Source of the DNA: Omphiscola glabra
Taxonomy: Eukaryota; Mollusca; Gastropoda; Lymnaeidae
Reading direction: 5' to 3'
Assembly: GCA_964017045.1 (NCBI GenBank)
Contig: OZ024808.1
Location: 30,111,949-30,175,948, forward strand
Length of the DNA stretch: 64,000 nucleotides
This document shows positions 50,339 to 62,800 of this stretch, in pieces. Position 1 is the stretch's first letter. Every line of letters starts with the position of its first letter. The position numbers and the translations under genes were made by a program. The notes under the pieces were generated by a model. The model did not search any database. It was not told the DNA's origin and saw nothing but the letters and a program-made list of their open reading frames with translations.

Positions 50339-51120
50339 TCATCATCATCAGTGGCGCTACAGCCCATGTAGGGCCCAGGCCTGCTCCACCACATCCTTCC
50401 ATTCGGAACGATCCATGGTTTTCCGCCTCCATGCGCGAATTCCCAACTGGTGTAAATCCTTCTCGACATCGTCGAGCCATCTCAGCTTTGGGCGACCAGT
50501 GAGTCGTCTGCTCCTAAGTTTCTGCCTGTATATCTCTTTTGTTTCTCTACATTCCGGCATCCTTTCAATATGTATTGCCAAGCGCAGTCTGCCTTTTGAT
50601 TGTTGGTACTATGGGTGGGTCTTTATACAATTGGTATAGCTCTTGGTTTGTACGGATTCTCCAGATATCATTTTCCAACACTGAGCCGTAAATTTTTCTG
50701 AGGATTTTCCTCTCCCATTTATTGAGAAGGTTATCTGGTTTTCTGGTAAGGGTCCAAGTCTCACTAGCGTAAGTTACTACTGGTCTTATGATAGTGGTGT
50801 ATATTGTCTTCTTTGTTCCCCTTGAGAGGTTATTGCTTCCCAGTAACTTTTGTGGGCATAAATAGGATCTGTTGCCTGCTGTTATCCTTTCTTTAACCTC
50901 CGACATTATTTCATTGTGCTTGTTTATAGTTGCTCTTAGATATTTGAATGTAGCCACTCTCTCAAATTTGTGGTTGTTTATCGTGATGTTTACATCCGCG
51001 TGGGAGTTTCATGACCCATTATCATATACTGTGTCTTTGGTTCATTTACATAAAAACCAGCTTTTAATGAGGCATTTGCAAGTTCCCTGAATGCTTTAAT
51101 TATGTCATTATTTTTTCTTC
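50339..51120 (-). mobile_element. RTE-like LINE 3' fragment nested in the older LINE
   Basis: Minus-strand frames: ATFKYLRATINKHNEIMSEV, IIRPVVTYASETWTLTRKPD, WERKILRKIYGSVLENDIWR, then RLTGRPKLRWLDDVEKDLHQ and EQAWALHGL, ending in a TGATGATGATGA tail next to (GT)n. The catalytic region is missing. Different family from the 43-kb element. Confidence 0.8.
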
Positions 51121-51954
51121 ACACAGTAAATATTAATATACAAATCTACGATCAGTACAAAACTCTTTCTCGCTCGTTATCTCGTATCGTAATAGCTCAT
51201 CCCTCTATATCTCATTGTCTTTCAGCTTATTTATAGTCTTTCTTAGAACTTTTTAAGAAAGGGTTCTGAATTGTTTCTTTACCTCCACCAGTCTCGTAAG
51301 TTCTAAAGACTACTGTGCTTATTGTAGTCAATGGAAACAATGTGTTCGCCGAACTTGGGGTCACCCAGATTTCATGCACGGGTTTCACGATGTAAACAAG
51401 ACGTCTACATAAAAATAAACCAACTCAGCAGAAGTAATGACAAAGGGCTATGATGATCTGCGTACTGTCACGGGTAATATTCTGAAACAACACAAGCTTA
51501 TAATTCTTGGGGCCATGATCCCATCGCTTGGATTTGTGTACTGGGGAAAGTATGGAGTCGGCCATTGCATCAGTAACGTCATCCTTTGCTCCTGACTGGC
51601 AATGCTAATTACTAAAACATCCTTTGACGTCGCCATGTTTAATTCATCGTACATCCTGGTTTCATACTCGCTCAAAACGTTGGACTCTCATCGATTATTT
51701 TATCATCAGGAGAAATGACAGTCGGGTTGTGCGTGCAACCAAAACATTATGTGGTGCAGCCTGTTGGACAGATCATCGTCTTATCATCACCAAGCTCAAC
51801 CTTCACTAACAACCCAAGAGACGACCAAATGAGAAGAAGATCCCCAAACGTCTACACACGAAAAAATTGAAGAACCAGAAGATAAACAGGACTGGTTCAA
51901 TGAAAAACTGTATGGTGTTCAAGCAGCTGCTGCAAGAAAAAATAACATCTTCAC

Positions 51955-52125
51955 AACTTCTATCGATACAGGGCTGACACGATCCAGAGCTGACACGATC
52001 AAGGGCTGACACGATACAGGGCTGACACGATCCAGAGCTGACACGGATAGTGGACCAGCTGTGACTGAAGTGCTAAAATTTACAAGGATAGTGGACCAAC
52101 TGTGACTGAACTGCTTCACCAGCTG
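51955..52125. repeat. Short tandem repeats inside the decayed LINE
   Basis: gggctgacacgatccagagc-type 16-18 bp units (about five), then a 40-bp unit (ggatagtggaccagctgtga) twice. Confidence 0.88.
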
Positions 52126-53799
52126 CTTCTTTTTATGTGGCAGCAGGAGAAGATAACACGAGGTTTTAAGAACGAATCCATTATCCACTTGAACGAATCC
52201 ATTATTCACTTGAGCGAATTTAAAGGGAACCGTCAAATCCTTTGACAACTACAGGGGCGAAACTTACCTCTCCATTGCAGGCAAGATACTAGCTAGGATC
52301 CTCCATTACCTTCTCAATTTGCATCTTGAGAAGGGTGTACTGCAAGAAAGTCAATGCCGTGTTCACAATTATCGACATAATTTTAGCGACAAGACAGCTG
52401 CTAGAAAAGTGTCAGGAACAAAATATTGACCTCTTCTTCACCCATGTCGACCTAACCAAGGCTTTCGACTTATTCAGCAGAGAAGCTCTCCGGTTATCAT
52501 GGGATAATATGGATTCCCCCAAAAAAAGAAATTGATTTATTTGGTGCGGAAATTTCATGATAATATGCAGGCTAGGGTACGGGAATATGGAGATATGTCT
52601 GAAACATTCATTGTGTTTAATGGTGTCAAACAAAGTTGCGTCCTGGCAAAAAACACCTTTCAGCATTAAGTTTTCTGCTATGCTGTCTGATGTTTTTAGC
52701 GAGTGGGGCATTAGAATCGGCATCAGATACAGAGCTGACGGGAAAGTTTTTAACGCCAGGAGACTAAACAATATTATTTATCCAAAGTCCGGACAGAAAT
52801 CACCAGGGGCTTTGTTTATGCCAATGTATGTGCCCTTATTGCTGAACCAGACGTCAATATGCAACGGAGTGTTGCACACTTCACGGATGCCTGCACAAAA
52901 CTTTGGTCTTACGATTGACACAAAAGAAGTCCCGTACTAACCAGTTCCATCCTGTACATCGAGACCATAATGCAAGTAAATGGCGAAATGCTTAAAATTG
53001 TAATAAGCTTTTCTTAACTTGACAGCACCCTGTCACAAAGCGTAACCAGTGATGGTGAGGTGAACCTTCGAAAGGCAAAAAACAGTGCAACATTTGGAAA
53101 GCTGTCTAAGAATGTAGGAAGAAGGAGAGGATTCAGCACCCAAACCAAAATAAAAGTTTGACAAGGCACTTGCTCTCCCAACGCTACTCTATGCATGTGA
53201 CACATGGACAGTCTATGGACATTAACGGCATGCTAGGAAACTAAACCACTTTCACAAGAAAGTTCCTCAACACCCAATGGCAGGACACGCTCCCAGACAA
53301 AGATGTGCTCACACAAACAGGTCTCCTCAGCATACTCACAGTATTAATGCAGTCCCAGCCTCGTTGGGCTAGTCATGGTGCGAGAAGGTCAGTCGACCGC
53401 TTGCCTGAAAGACTATTTTATGGTGAACTCAAGCAGGACAGGCGGTTTGCTGTGGGATAGAAGAAACGCTTTAAAAGACACACTGAAATCATCTTTGAAA
53501 GCATTTTACATTGACCCGGACATGTGGGAATAGTCATCAAAGAATTGAGACTCAATGCGCTCTTCCATACACAGGGGTTAATGCAGCATGATGCTGACAG
53601 ATTGTTTGTTAAGAACACGAGAGACAAGCCAGAGAAATCAGAGCAAACGCTAAACCTGGAGTTGCCCATTCATTCCCTACACCTGCGGCACCAGAATTGT
53701 TCGTGCTATGCATAATTGGCCCAATCAGCCATCTATGCACCCACAGATAGTCAGCCCCGGCAAGAGGCCGGTGTTTAGATGGTCAAGGCCGAGTTTTGA

Positions 53800-55076
53800 C
53801 TGACCAACTATTATGTCAGTGATAGTGCATTTATGGTGTGGTCAAGACCTCGTTACCAAACATTAAGACCGGATATAAGCCTTGCATTCACACCAAGTGT
53901 CACTCACCCACATATGTATGACAAGACGTATTTTACATTTAAACATAGATGCCATTTGCATCAAACCTTGTCATCACTTCTTCATAGGTGCCCCGCCCTA
54001 ACCTCGTGGTCAGAGTTGCAAACATTCAGTCTTTTCTTTCAAAGGGATGATGTTTGTGTACGCCTTCTTGCGTCACAGTAATGAGAAGTCCCCCCAATCG
54101 TTAGCCGGTATTTTGTCACATTAAAAAATATCTAGACATCATCTCAGGTAATGTTTAGACGTCGCGATTGAGACATTTAGCGGCCAGGTGTCCCCTCCCT
54201 GGGGCTCTAGTCAAAATGTCTGTAGTGGTATGTCCATTTAGAGGCACTGCGACTGACCCCCTGGCTTTACCCGGGATACAGCACTACTATGTGTGGGACC
54301 CTAGTGTGGAGATAAAGGTTTTGCATGATATCTGCATTAGAAATAGCACAGAAGTATGGTACAGACTCGATTACATTTGAAAAAAACGCCAGAAAGAAGT
54401 CGGGAGCATGCTTACTAGTAGCCGCTTATGGATATCAGGCATAGTTGGGCCGTGACAGCCCATGTCGATGAATGTATCTTACAGCCTTTGAGGGGACTGT
54501 TCTTAGACAAACCTTGCGTCTCAGCTACTTAGTGAATTATGCACGAGGTAGAAAGCCATTTGTAGAAACTCTAGCAGAGGGTGTCTGACGCCACTGCGGG
54601 ATGTGAAGTGGTGTATAATTTAGGACATTAATATATCAATCCCAGTGTTAGTAAGCTCGAATAATGGTGTTGTGAGAGCAACTCTTCCAAACAACCAAAT
54701 GCTTCTTTGTTGAGATTGCTCTCACTTGCCTGGTCTTTCTAGTGAACGGCGGGTGGGGCTGTCTGAGTGGCGGACGATTCTGATATTCGGGTTGGGAGGG
54801 AAAAAAGAAGGGTACGCTGGGGAGGGGGGCCTTATGAGCTCCGACTGGAAGGTCAGCTGTTTTTCTTAACATATTAGATTAGTGGCCTGGGTGCGGTCTG
54901 CATTGCCATAGGTATCTAGTGCGAGCTAATATTTGATAGAAGCATAACATGAACGAAAGGTGGAAAAAAAAGATCAACATATTATTGGGGTCAAGAACCA
55001 GACGATTAAAAATAACTGCACTCTATGAACTCGTGGATGATTCTGGAAAAGCTGGTTTAAATGCGATAAGTTTTAT
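53800..55076. other. Intergenic, nothing recognised
   Basis: Higher GC than the introns, with no coherent coding or repeat structure that I can identify. Confidence 0.5.
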
Positions 55077-55077
55077 C

Positions 55078-57782
55078 TTTGACGAAGTGGGTCATTTCTT
55101 GTGGATGGAAATAGAACATTATCTTTGATGAAGTGGGTCATTTCTTGTGGATGGAAATAGAACATTATTTTGATGAAGTGGGTCATTTCTTGTGGATGGA
55201 AATAGAACATTATTTTGACGAAGTGGGTCGTTTCTTGTGGATGGAAATAGAACATTATTTTGATGAAGTGGGTCATTTCTTGTGGATGGAAATAGAACAT
55301 TATTTTGATGAAGTGGGTCATTTCTTGTGGATGGAAATAGAACATTATTTTGATGAATTGGGTCATTTCTTGTGGATGGAAATAGAACATTATTTTGACG
55401 AAGTGGGTCATTTCTTGTGGATGGAAATAGAACATTATTTTGATGAAGTGGGTCATTTCTTGTGGATGGAAATAGAACATTATTTTGACGAAGTGGGTCA
55501 TTTCTTGTGGATGGAAATAGAACATTATTTTGATGAAGTGGTTCATTTCTTGTGGATGGAAATAGAACATTATTTTGATGAAGTGGGTCATTTCTTGTGA
55601 ATGGAAATAGAACATTATTTTGATGAAGTGGGTCATTTCTTGAGGATGGAAATAGAACATTATTTTGATGAAGTGGGTCATTTCTTGTGGATGGAAATAG
55701 AACATTATTTTGATGAAGTGGGTCATTTCTTGTGGATGGAAATAGAACATTATTTTGATGAAGTGGGTCATTTCTTGTGGATGAAAATAGAACATTATTT
55801 TGATGAAGTGGGTCATTTCTTGTGGATGGAAATAGAACATTATTTTGATGAAGTGGGTCATTTCTTGTGGATGGAAATAGAACATTATTTTGATGAAGTG
55901 GGTCATTTCTTGTAGATGGAAATAGAACATTATTTTGATGAAGTGGGTCATTTCTTGTGGATGGAAATAGAACATTATTTTGACGAAGTGGGTCATTTCT
56001 TGTGGATGGAAATAGAACATTATTTTGATGAAGTGGGTCATTTCTTGTGGATGGAAATAGAACATTATTTTGATGAAGTGGGTCATTTCTTGTGGATGGA
56101 AATAGAGCATTATTTTGATGAAGTGGGTCATTTCTTGTGGATGGAAATAGAACATTATTTTGATGAAGTGGGTCATTTCTTGTGGATGGAAATAGAACAT
56201 TATTTTGACGAAGTGGGTCATTTCTTGTGGATGGAAATAGAACATTATTTTGATGAAGTGGGTCATTTCTTGTGGATGGAAATAGAACATTATTTTGATG
56301 AAGTGGGTCATTTTTGTGAATGGAAATAGAACATTATTTTGACGAAGTGGGTCATTTCTTGTGGATGGAAATAGAACATTATTTTGATGAAGTGGGTCAT
56401 TTCTTGTGGATGGAAATAGAACATTATTTTGACGAAGTGGGTCATTTCTTGTGGATGGAAATAGAACATTATTTTGATGAAGTGGGTCATTTCTTGTGGA
56501 TGGAAATAGAAAATTATTTTGATGAAGTGGGTCATTTCTTGTGGATGGAAATAGAACATTATTTTGACGAAGTGGGTCATTTCTTGTGGATGGAAATAGA
56601 ACATTATTTTGATGAAGTGGGTCATTTCTTGTGGATGGAAATAGAAAATTATTTTGATGAAGTGGTTCATTTCTTGTGGATGGAAATAGAACATTATTTT
56701 GACGAAGTGGGTCATTTCTTGTGGATGGAAATAGAACATTATTTTGATGAAGTGGGTCATTTCTTGTGGATGGAAATAGAACATTATTTTGACGAAGTGG
56801 GTCATTTCTTGTGGATGGAAATAGAACATTATTTGATGAAGTGGGTCATTTCTTGTGGATGGAAATAGAACATTATTTTGATGAAGTGGGTCATTTCTTG
56901 TGGATGGAAATAGAACATTATTTTGACGAAGTGGGTCATTTCTTGTGGATGGAAATAGAACATTATTTTGATGAAGTGGGTCATTTCTTGTGGATGGAAA
57001 TAGAACATTATTTTGACGAAGTGGGTCATTTCTTGAGGATGGAAATAGAACATTATTTTGATGAAGTGGGTCATTTCTTGTGGATGGAAATAGAACATTA
57101 TTTTGATGAATTGGGTCATTTCTTGTGGATGGAAATAGAACATTATTTTGACGAAGTGGGTCATTTCTTGTGGATGGAAATAGAACATTATTTTGATGAA
57201 GTGGGTCATTTCTTGTGGATGGAAATAGAACATTATTTTGACGAAGTGGGTCATTTCTTGTGGATGGAAATAGAACATTATTTTGATGAAGTGGTTCATT
57301 TCTTGTGGATGGAAATAGAACATTATTTTGATGAAGTGGGTCATTTCTTGTGAATGGAAATAGAACATTATTTTGATGAAGTGGGTCATTTCTTGAGGAT
57401 GGAAATAGAACATTATTTTGATGAAGTGGGTCATTTCTTGTGGATGGAAATAGAACATTATTTTGATGAAGTGGGTCATTTCTTGTGGATGGAAATAGAA
57501 CATTATTTTGATGAAGTGGGTCATTTCTTGTGGATGGAAATAGAACATTATTTTGATGAAGTGGGTCATTTCTTGTGGATGGAAATAGAACATTATTTTG
57601 ACGAAGTGGGTCATTTCTTGTGGATGGAAATAGAACATTATTTTGATGAAGTGGGTCATTTCTTGTGGATGGAAATAGAACATTATTTTGATGAAGTGGG
57701 TCATTTCTTGTGGATGGAAATAGAACATTATTTTGATGAAGTGGGTCATTTCTTGTTAAGGGAAATAGAACATTATTTTGAT
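55078..57782. repeat. 45-bp satellite, about 60 copies
   Basis: Unit tgatgaagtgggtcatttct, tgtggatggaaatagaacat, tattt. Frames stay open on both strands over hundreds of codons because 45 is a multiple of three. Variant copies (gaattggg, gtggttcat, tgaatgg, tgaggatgg) occur in the same order near 55351-55660 and 57107-57415, so the array has a higher-order unit of about 1.75 kb (39 monomers). Confidence 0.97.
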
Positions 57783-58377
57783 GATAGATCATTTGTGTTA
57801 CAGGTTCTAGAACGTGGAAGTAGAAGCCGTTATGAATGAAGTGCAAGCGACACCTCCCCCACACAAAAATTGACCAAGCTTAGATCAATAAATAATGTTT
57901 ATAATTTTTAAAACTTTGAACAAGACAACACACAAATATTGAGGCAAACTCATTTGGAAAAATTGAATAAATTGAATGGTTCGTGTTTAATGTATGATCA
58001 GAGATAATGCGTGACTCAATCGTTCACACACTGGTTTGTATCTACTAAACAATCATCATGACATAATTTAAAATATTATACATAAATGTCTTTCATCATG
58101 TGATTAATAATTAACATAAATATTGACACTGATAACACATGTTTTCTATTATCAAATTTCATCATTTAGTTTTTTGGGGAAGTTTTAACATAATTCAGAC
58201 AATTCTGAAATGACAAAATAATAGAGGAAATGTTTACTGCAACAAGGAAACCAGAACAATAAAATAAACAAACAAAATGGACGATAATTTGAGATCCTGC
58301 CGAAGACAGAATAGTAACGTAGGGTTACCGAACTTTGTGAGATATGGCGTCCCTAAGATTTAAAAAAACGAAGTGGC
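57783..58377. other. Intergenic, nothing recognised
   Basis: AT-rich sequence without repeats or reading frames of note. Confidence 0.5.
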
Positions 58378-58803
58378 TATTGGTACCCGGGTACCAGAAT
58401 TGAGAGTTTGGGATTTAAAAAACGATTTAAAATATTATTGTTGGGTTTGTAAGACCAAATGAGGTATCAAATGAAAGATAATTGAATGCACTATACGTTT
58501 GTAAACTTAATTCTTCTTTTTAATCAAAATAAACTACTATAAATGACATCCGAATAGCATTAGTCAAAATGGACCCAGACACGCAGCGCCGCCATTAGCA
58601 CCCGGGTACCATTAGACTCAATGCTATTCGGATGTCATTTGTAGTAGTTTATTTTAGTAAAACTGAAAAAATTAAGATTACTAACGTATAGTACATTCAA
58701 TTATCTTTCATTTGATTCCCCATTTGGTCTTTCAACCCAACAATAATATTTTAAATCGTTTTTTTAATCCCAACCACTCAATTAAGGTACCCGGGTACCA
58801 ATA
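58378..58803. mobile_element. 426-bp foldback element with GGTACCCGGGTACC ends
   Basis: Both ends carry the self-palindromic GGTACCCGGGTACC (58382-58395; 58786-58799), and the arms of about 185 bp are inverted copies of each other at high identity (for example aaacgatttaaaatattatt with aataatattttaaatcgttt). The loop (about 58562-58618) contains a third CCCGGGTACC. Non-coding; no clear target duplication. Confidence 0.8.
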
Positions 58804-59752
58804 AGTGCAGCCTTTAAAAAAAATTAATTAAATCATCACTTTAAAAACAGATAACAGCAAATATAATTTATAAGTTCGCAATGGATCATTTCGGGACATA
58901 ACTTGCTGTCATGTAAAGCAAAGACTTTGTTTAAACTCATATTTTTGAAACGTCTGTACGTTGAGTACAAACACGTATTTTGTGGGCGTCGTAAAAAGGT
59001 GTTGAGATAAGTGAACTTGTTTATTTTATGAGTGGTTCGAGTCGACGTGTTTGGTACGACAGCTGGTTGTGACACGATGCGACCATTACAGTTTCTATAG
59101 GTCCCTTTTTTTTTTCCTTCCAAATATAACCTCAGCTACGAATACACCCAATTACATCACCCCCTTCACCAGACCGCCCCACTCCCCAATTCAAAATGTG
59201 AAATTAGCCCTTAAAAACATTTTAGGTGATAAGCTGCCAGGGCCTGTGTGAGTGCCCCCCCCCCCCCAACCTGGTGTCCACCCACCAATGACATGCCTGA
59301 TTCACTGTCCTATCAACACTCCGACAGGTACGTAAAGTTAATTTAGGTCGCTCTCATTCACCTGTTACGAGAACTCAGTCTGCCAAAACCAGCACCGTCG
59401 CTAAGGGCTATAGGTGGTAAGTTAATTGAATTCTTTATCATATATGTATAACTTTCTTTGAAGAACATTATTTTATTGATAGAATCCGCTTTGCAAAAGT
59501 TCTGCTTTACTTTTCTTGATGCTTAGAATTTCAGATACATTTATTATGTTATATTTTTTCATAAATTCATTTCAACAAAAGATTAAAAAAAATAAATAAT
59601 AGATTTATAAATAGATATATTTTTAGGAATTTAAATGGTGTATAATTTGTACAGACAATACAGTGTTCCAATAATACAGACTGTCCTTGGTATGGTTAAT
59701 TTCAGGACTTTGTTTTGTCTGACAGAAGAAAGACAAAGAACTCTCGTGTCAG
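58804..59752. other. Upstream region of the SRCR gene
   Basis: No recognised element apart from the possible leader intron; 59250-59270 is a C-run. Confidence 0.5.
59417..59705 (+). other. Possible 5'-UTR intron of the SRCR gene
   Basis: GTG/GTAAGT at 59414-59422 is a good donor and aatttcag at 59698-59705 a good acceptor, 47 nt before the start codon. A leader exon spliced here is plausible but rests on motifs only. Confidence 0.3.
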
Positions 59753-59828
59753 ATGATGGTCACTATGGGGGTCAAGATACTTTGGACGCTGGCTCTTTTC
59801 GTTTTTAGCTGCACATCACAATCTCAAG
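59753..59828 (+). CDS. SRCR gene exon 1: signal peptide
   Basis: ATGATGG at 59753; MMVTMGVKILWTLALFVFSC is a hydrophobic signal peptide. Donor GTATCA is weak; phase 1. A second ATG at the next codon is equally possible as the start. Confidence 0.7.
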
Positions 59829-62800
59829 GTATCACGTGATCGAGTGATTAGCTATTTACACAATAAGATGTTCGTTATCAAATAACCACGTCATAAATTT
59901 TAATTAAAGAAATGACGTCATCAAATAAGTAAGTAATACATTTTAAATTAAGAAATGACGTCATCAAATTAGGAAGTCATACATTTTAATTTAAGAAGTC
60001 ACGTTTCTTCAATGACTCATCGAAATGTGAACACAATAAATTTCTCTCATTGGACATCATATCTATTAAAAAAGAAAATTTAATTATAAAAAATAAACCA
60101 TGCAACCTGAAGGAAAATTTGGAGTGAACTTGTGTGTCCTTTCTAATTTGCTGTAATTATGTTACATTGGATAGTAATAAATTAGCGAAACAAAGTTTAA
60201 GAAAACCTGTCAAAAATGGAAGAAAAATAAACAAGTGTGTCGGCCAAAATCCTTCAGCGATCAAACTACAGTAAAAACAACTTGAAATACAAATATACTC
60301 TAAGCTTTAATGTAGTATACGTGAGTAGGAAGATGAATGTGACAGAACAAAATTATGTGTGAGAACAGCAAGAGGAATGTGATAGTACATAAGCAGATGA
60401 GCGATTTAATACCGGTAACAGGTGACAGAAGAAATGAAAAGTAAGTCCACTGCGATTGGTTGTAATGAAGAAAGGGTGGAGAAAAGGCTCAACATGTGAA
60501 TAAGAACATGATAGTCATGCCTTGTGATTTCAAGGGCCCATAAGTCTGATTCAGTTAGTTCTCCAAATTTACCCTGTTTGGCGTGCCGTACAAGACACAA
60601 TGGCAGTGATAACAAAATCCATTGAGCCCTTGTGGTCACGTCTATTGAATTGTTAAGAGAGGGAAATTGCTTATCTTGCGCAATATTTCGAATGTGTCCA
60701 TTCTCAACTAGATACCACACCTGGCTGTTGGTACAAACTGTGGCGTAGACAACAATGCGGCTTGTACAAAGGAAACCGTATCTTACCTGAAAACAACCTT
60801 AAGTGAAAGGAATGTCCTGAAACTGGATGACAAAATGAAATGAAAAAATGGTTGAGTGCTTCTGTCCCAAAAAGGGTGGGGGCAGCGTGGATGCTTATAC
60901 GTTCAAGGAGGTCTCGCAGATTTTTTTCTCTTCTGAAAATAATAAGAGGTGGGGCTGAGAAAATGTTGTGTGTTTCAGGGTAGGTGAGGAGAATGGCACG
61001 GTTTTAATGGGAAACAAGTTTGGCCATCTATGAGATTGTGAGGATGGTATGTGAGAATAAGTTTGGCCATGTCGTCATTGTTACTCGGACGGGGCCTCAA
61101 GGCATCAACACGGGTCATATTTTTTAACCTGTTGAAGGGCTGATGAATGTACTGTCTCCTGGTAGGACCTGCGCTGAATTAGTACACTGTTAAAATTTAG
61201 TCTACTTCCATTTCTAAGAGATCTAGTACCCCCGTCCCTCATTTTCATTTGTGCACGAATTGTTAACCATTATGGGGTTTTTAAATTATTAATATTAATA
61301 TTTTAGATCTAATTCATAGCAAGCTTTTAAAAAACCATTCAGCTATCGTACAAGCGAAACAGAAATATTCAAAATAAGTCTTGAAACTAACAAAAGGGGG
61401 ATGAATTGTTTCCCTTTATTTTCAAAGTACTCACAGTAACATATTTTAATTGTAAGACTGCTTGCCGTCTTTAAAAAGATAAACTATATATGCGAAACAA
61501 AATCACAATTTATTTGACAAGTTCATTTACATTAGGCATTAAGGGGTATTTTTGTTTAATTATTTCAGTTAAAAATTAGTATGACTTTTAAAAAAACAAC
61601 AACAGGTGAATTGACCAAAGAAAGGATAACATACCTAAGCCTGAAAGATGGACTGCCAGCAGGTACAACATACTCAGGTCGTGTTGTCATTCAGATCAAC
61701 AATGAACCCGTAGACGGTGCCATCTGTGGGACATGGACCAGAGAGGACGCCATTGTAGCCTGCAGGATGTTGGGCTACAAGTCAGTAGATATATTATTAT
61801 ATTTATATGTTTTTGTAAATAGTATGGTATGAGACAATGATTGCCATTTCCGGCTGACTGACCTCGTTATACACTTATTTAAATGGTTGTTCCATCAAAA
61901 TGGATTGAACTGACTGAGCTACATTTCATTCTTCTATCTAAGAACAATCATTTCAACAAATAATTTGATATTAAGAGTTTCTGATGTAACATAACTATGT
62001 AAAATGTACCATAATCTAAGGTATTCTCTTCATAGTTAAATACATAGCATTTGCACTACAAGTGGTTTGTTGAACGATTTTGTAATAGCACATAAAATAC
62101 ATGTATCCGATCATCGGATCATCGAAACTAGCTCAATTTACACACGAGGAATTTATTTAGTAATACGTACGCTCATTCAAATCATGCAGGGTATTTTACT
62201 TGCTTTACATGAGCTTGCAAACAGGCTCTCTCACCATATCTCTCTCACTATGGCTCTCTCCATACGGCTCTCTCACTATGGCTCTCTCTCTACGGCTCTC
62301 TCACCATATCTCTCTCACTATGGCTCTCTCCCTACGGCTCTCTCACCATATCTCTCTCACTATGGCTCTCTCCCTACGGCTCTCTCACCATATCTCTCTC
62401 ACTATGGCTCTCTCCATAACGTCTCTCTCACTATGGCTCTCTCCCTACGGCTCTCTCACTATGGTTCTCTCACCGTGACTCTGTCATCATGACTCTCTCA
62501 CCATGGCTCTCTCAACATGGCTCTCTCACCATAGCCCTCTTCTTCTTATTATTATTATTAGTGGTCATTTAGACGCGGTACCCCATCCTAGGGCTTATTG
62601 AAGTACTTTCCATAAACTGTACCATCAATCATTTAGATCATTTTTTTTTAGATTTAGGGTCGGTTCACACGATCAAATGTTCCGTCAGCATTTGTTGCAA
62701 TTCTTGTATGAAGCCTTGTCACAACTTTAAATGACTATTTGATCAAATTCCCCAAAAAGAAACCACACACTAAATAGTGCGTTCATACGACAAATTGACG

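Larger units (their letters stand above)
49735..53800 (+). mobile_element. Decayed LINE (endonuclease plus reverse transcriptase), interrupted by another LINE
   Basis: Plus-strand remnants in order: AWNVQNL, CRVDIAAPNETQLARKGDLF, TGVGFAIKS (49740-50080); RSKRWTLIDYFIIRRNDSRV, GAACWTDHRLIITKLNLH (about 51670-51810); ATRQLLEKCQEQNIDLFFTH, VDLTKAFDLFSREALRLSWD (52380-52510); FSAMLSDVF, NFGLTIDTKE (52660-52930); then 3' remnants to about 53800. Many stops, frameshifts and deletions, including loss of the FADD core. The order fits one old copy split by a minus-strand insertion. Confidence 0.75.

Noticed and set aside
55073..57864. Long open frames on both strands (up to 518 codons) with repeats such as MEIEHYFDEVGHFL
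   Set aside because: They follow from a 45-bp tandem unit with no stop in several frames on both strands; no start context, splice sites or non-repetitive sequence supports a protein.
61567..61605. Upstream acceptor (atttcag) for SRCR exon 2
   Set aside because: Splicing there would bring TAG in frame after two codons; the acceptor at 61604-61605 gives an open frame and correct domain.
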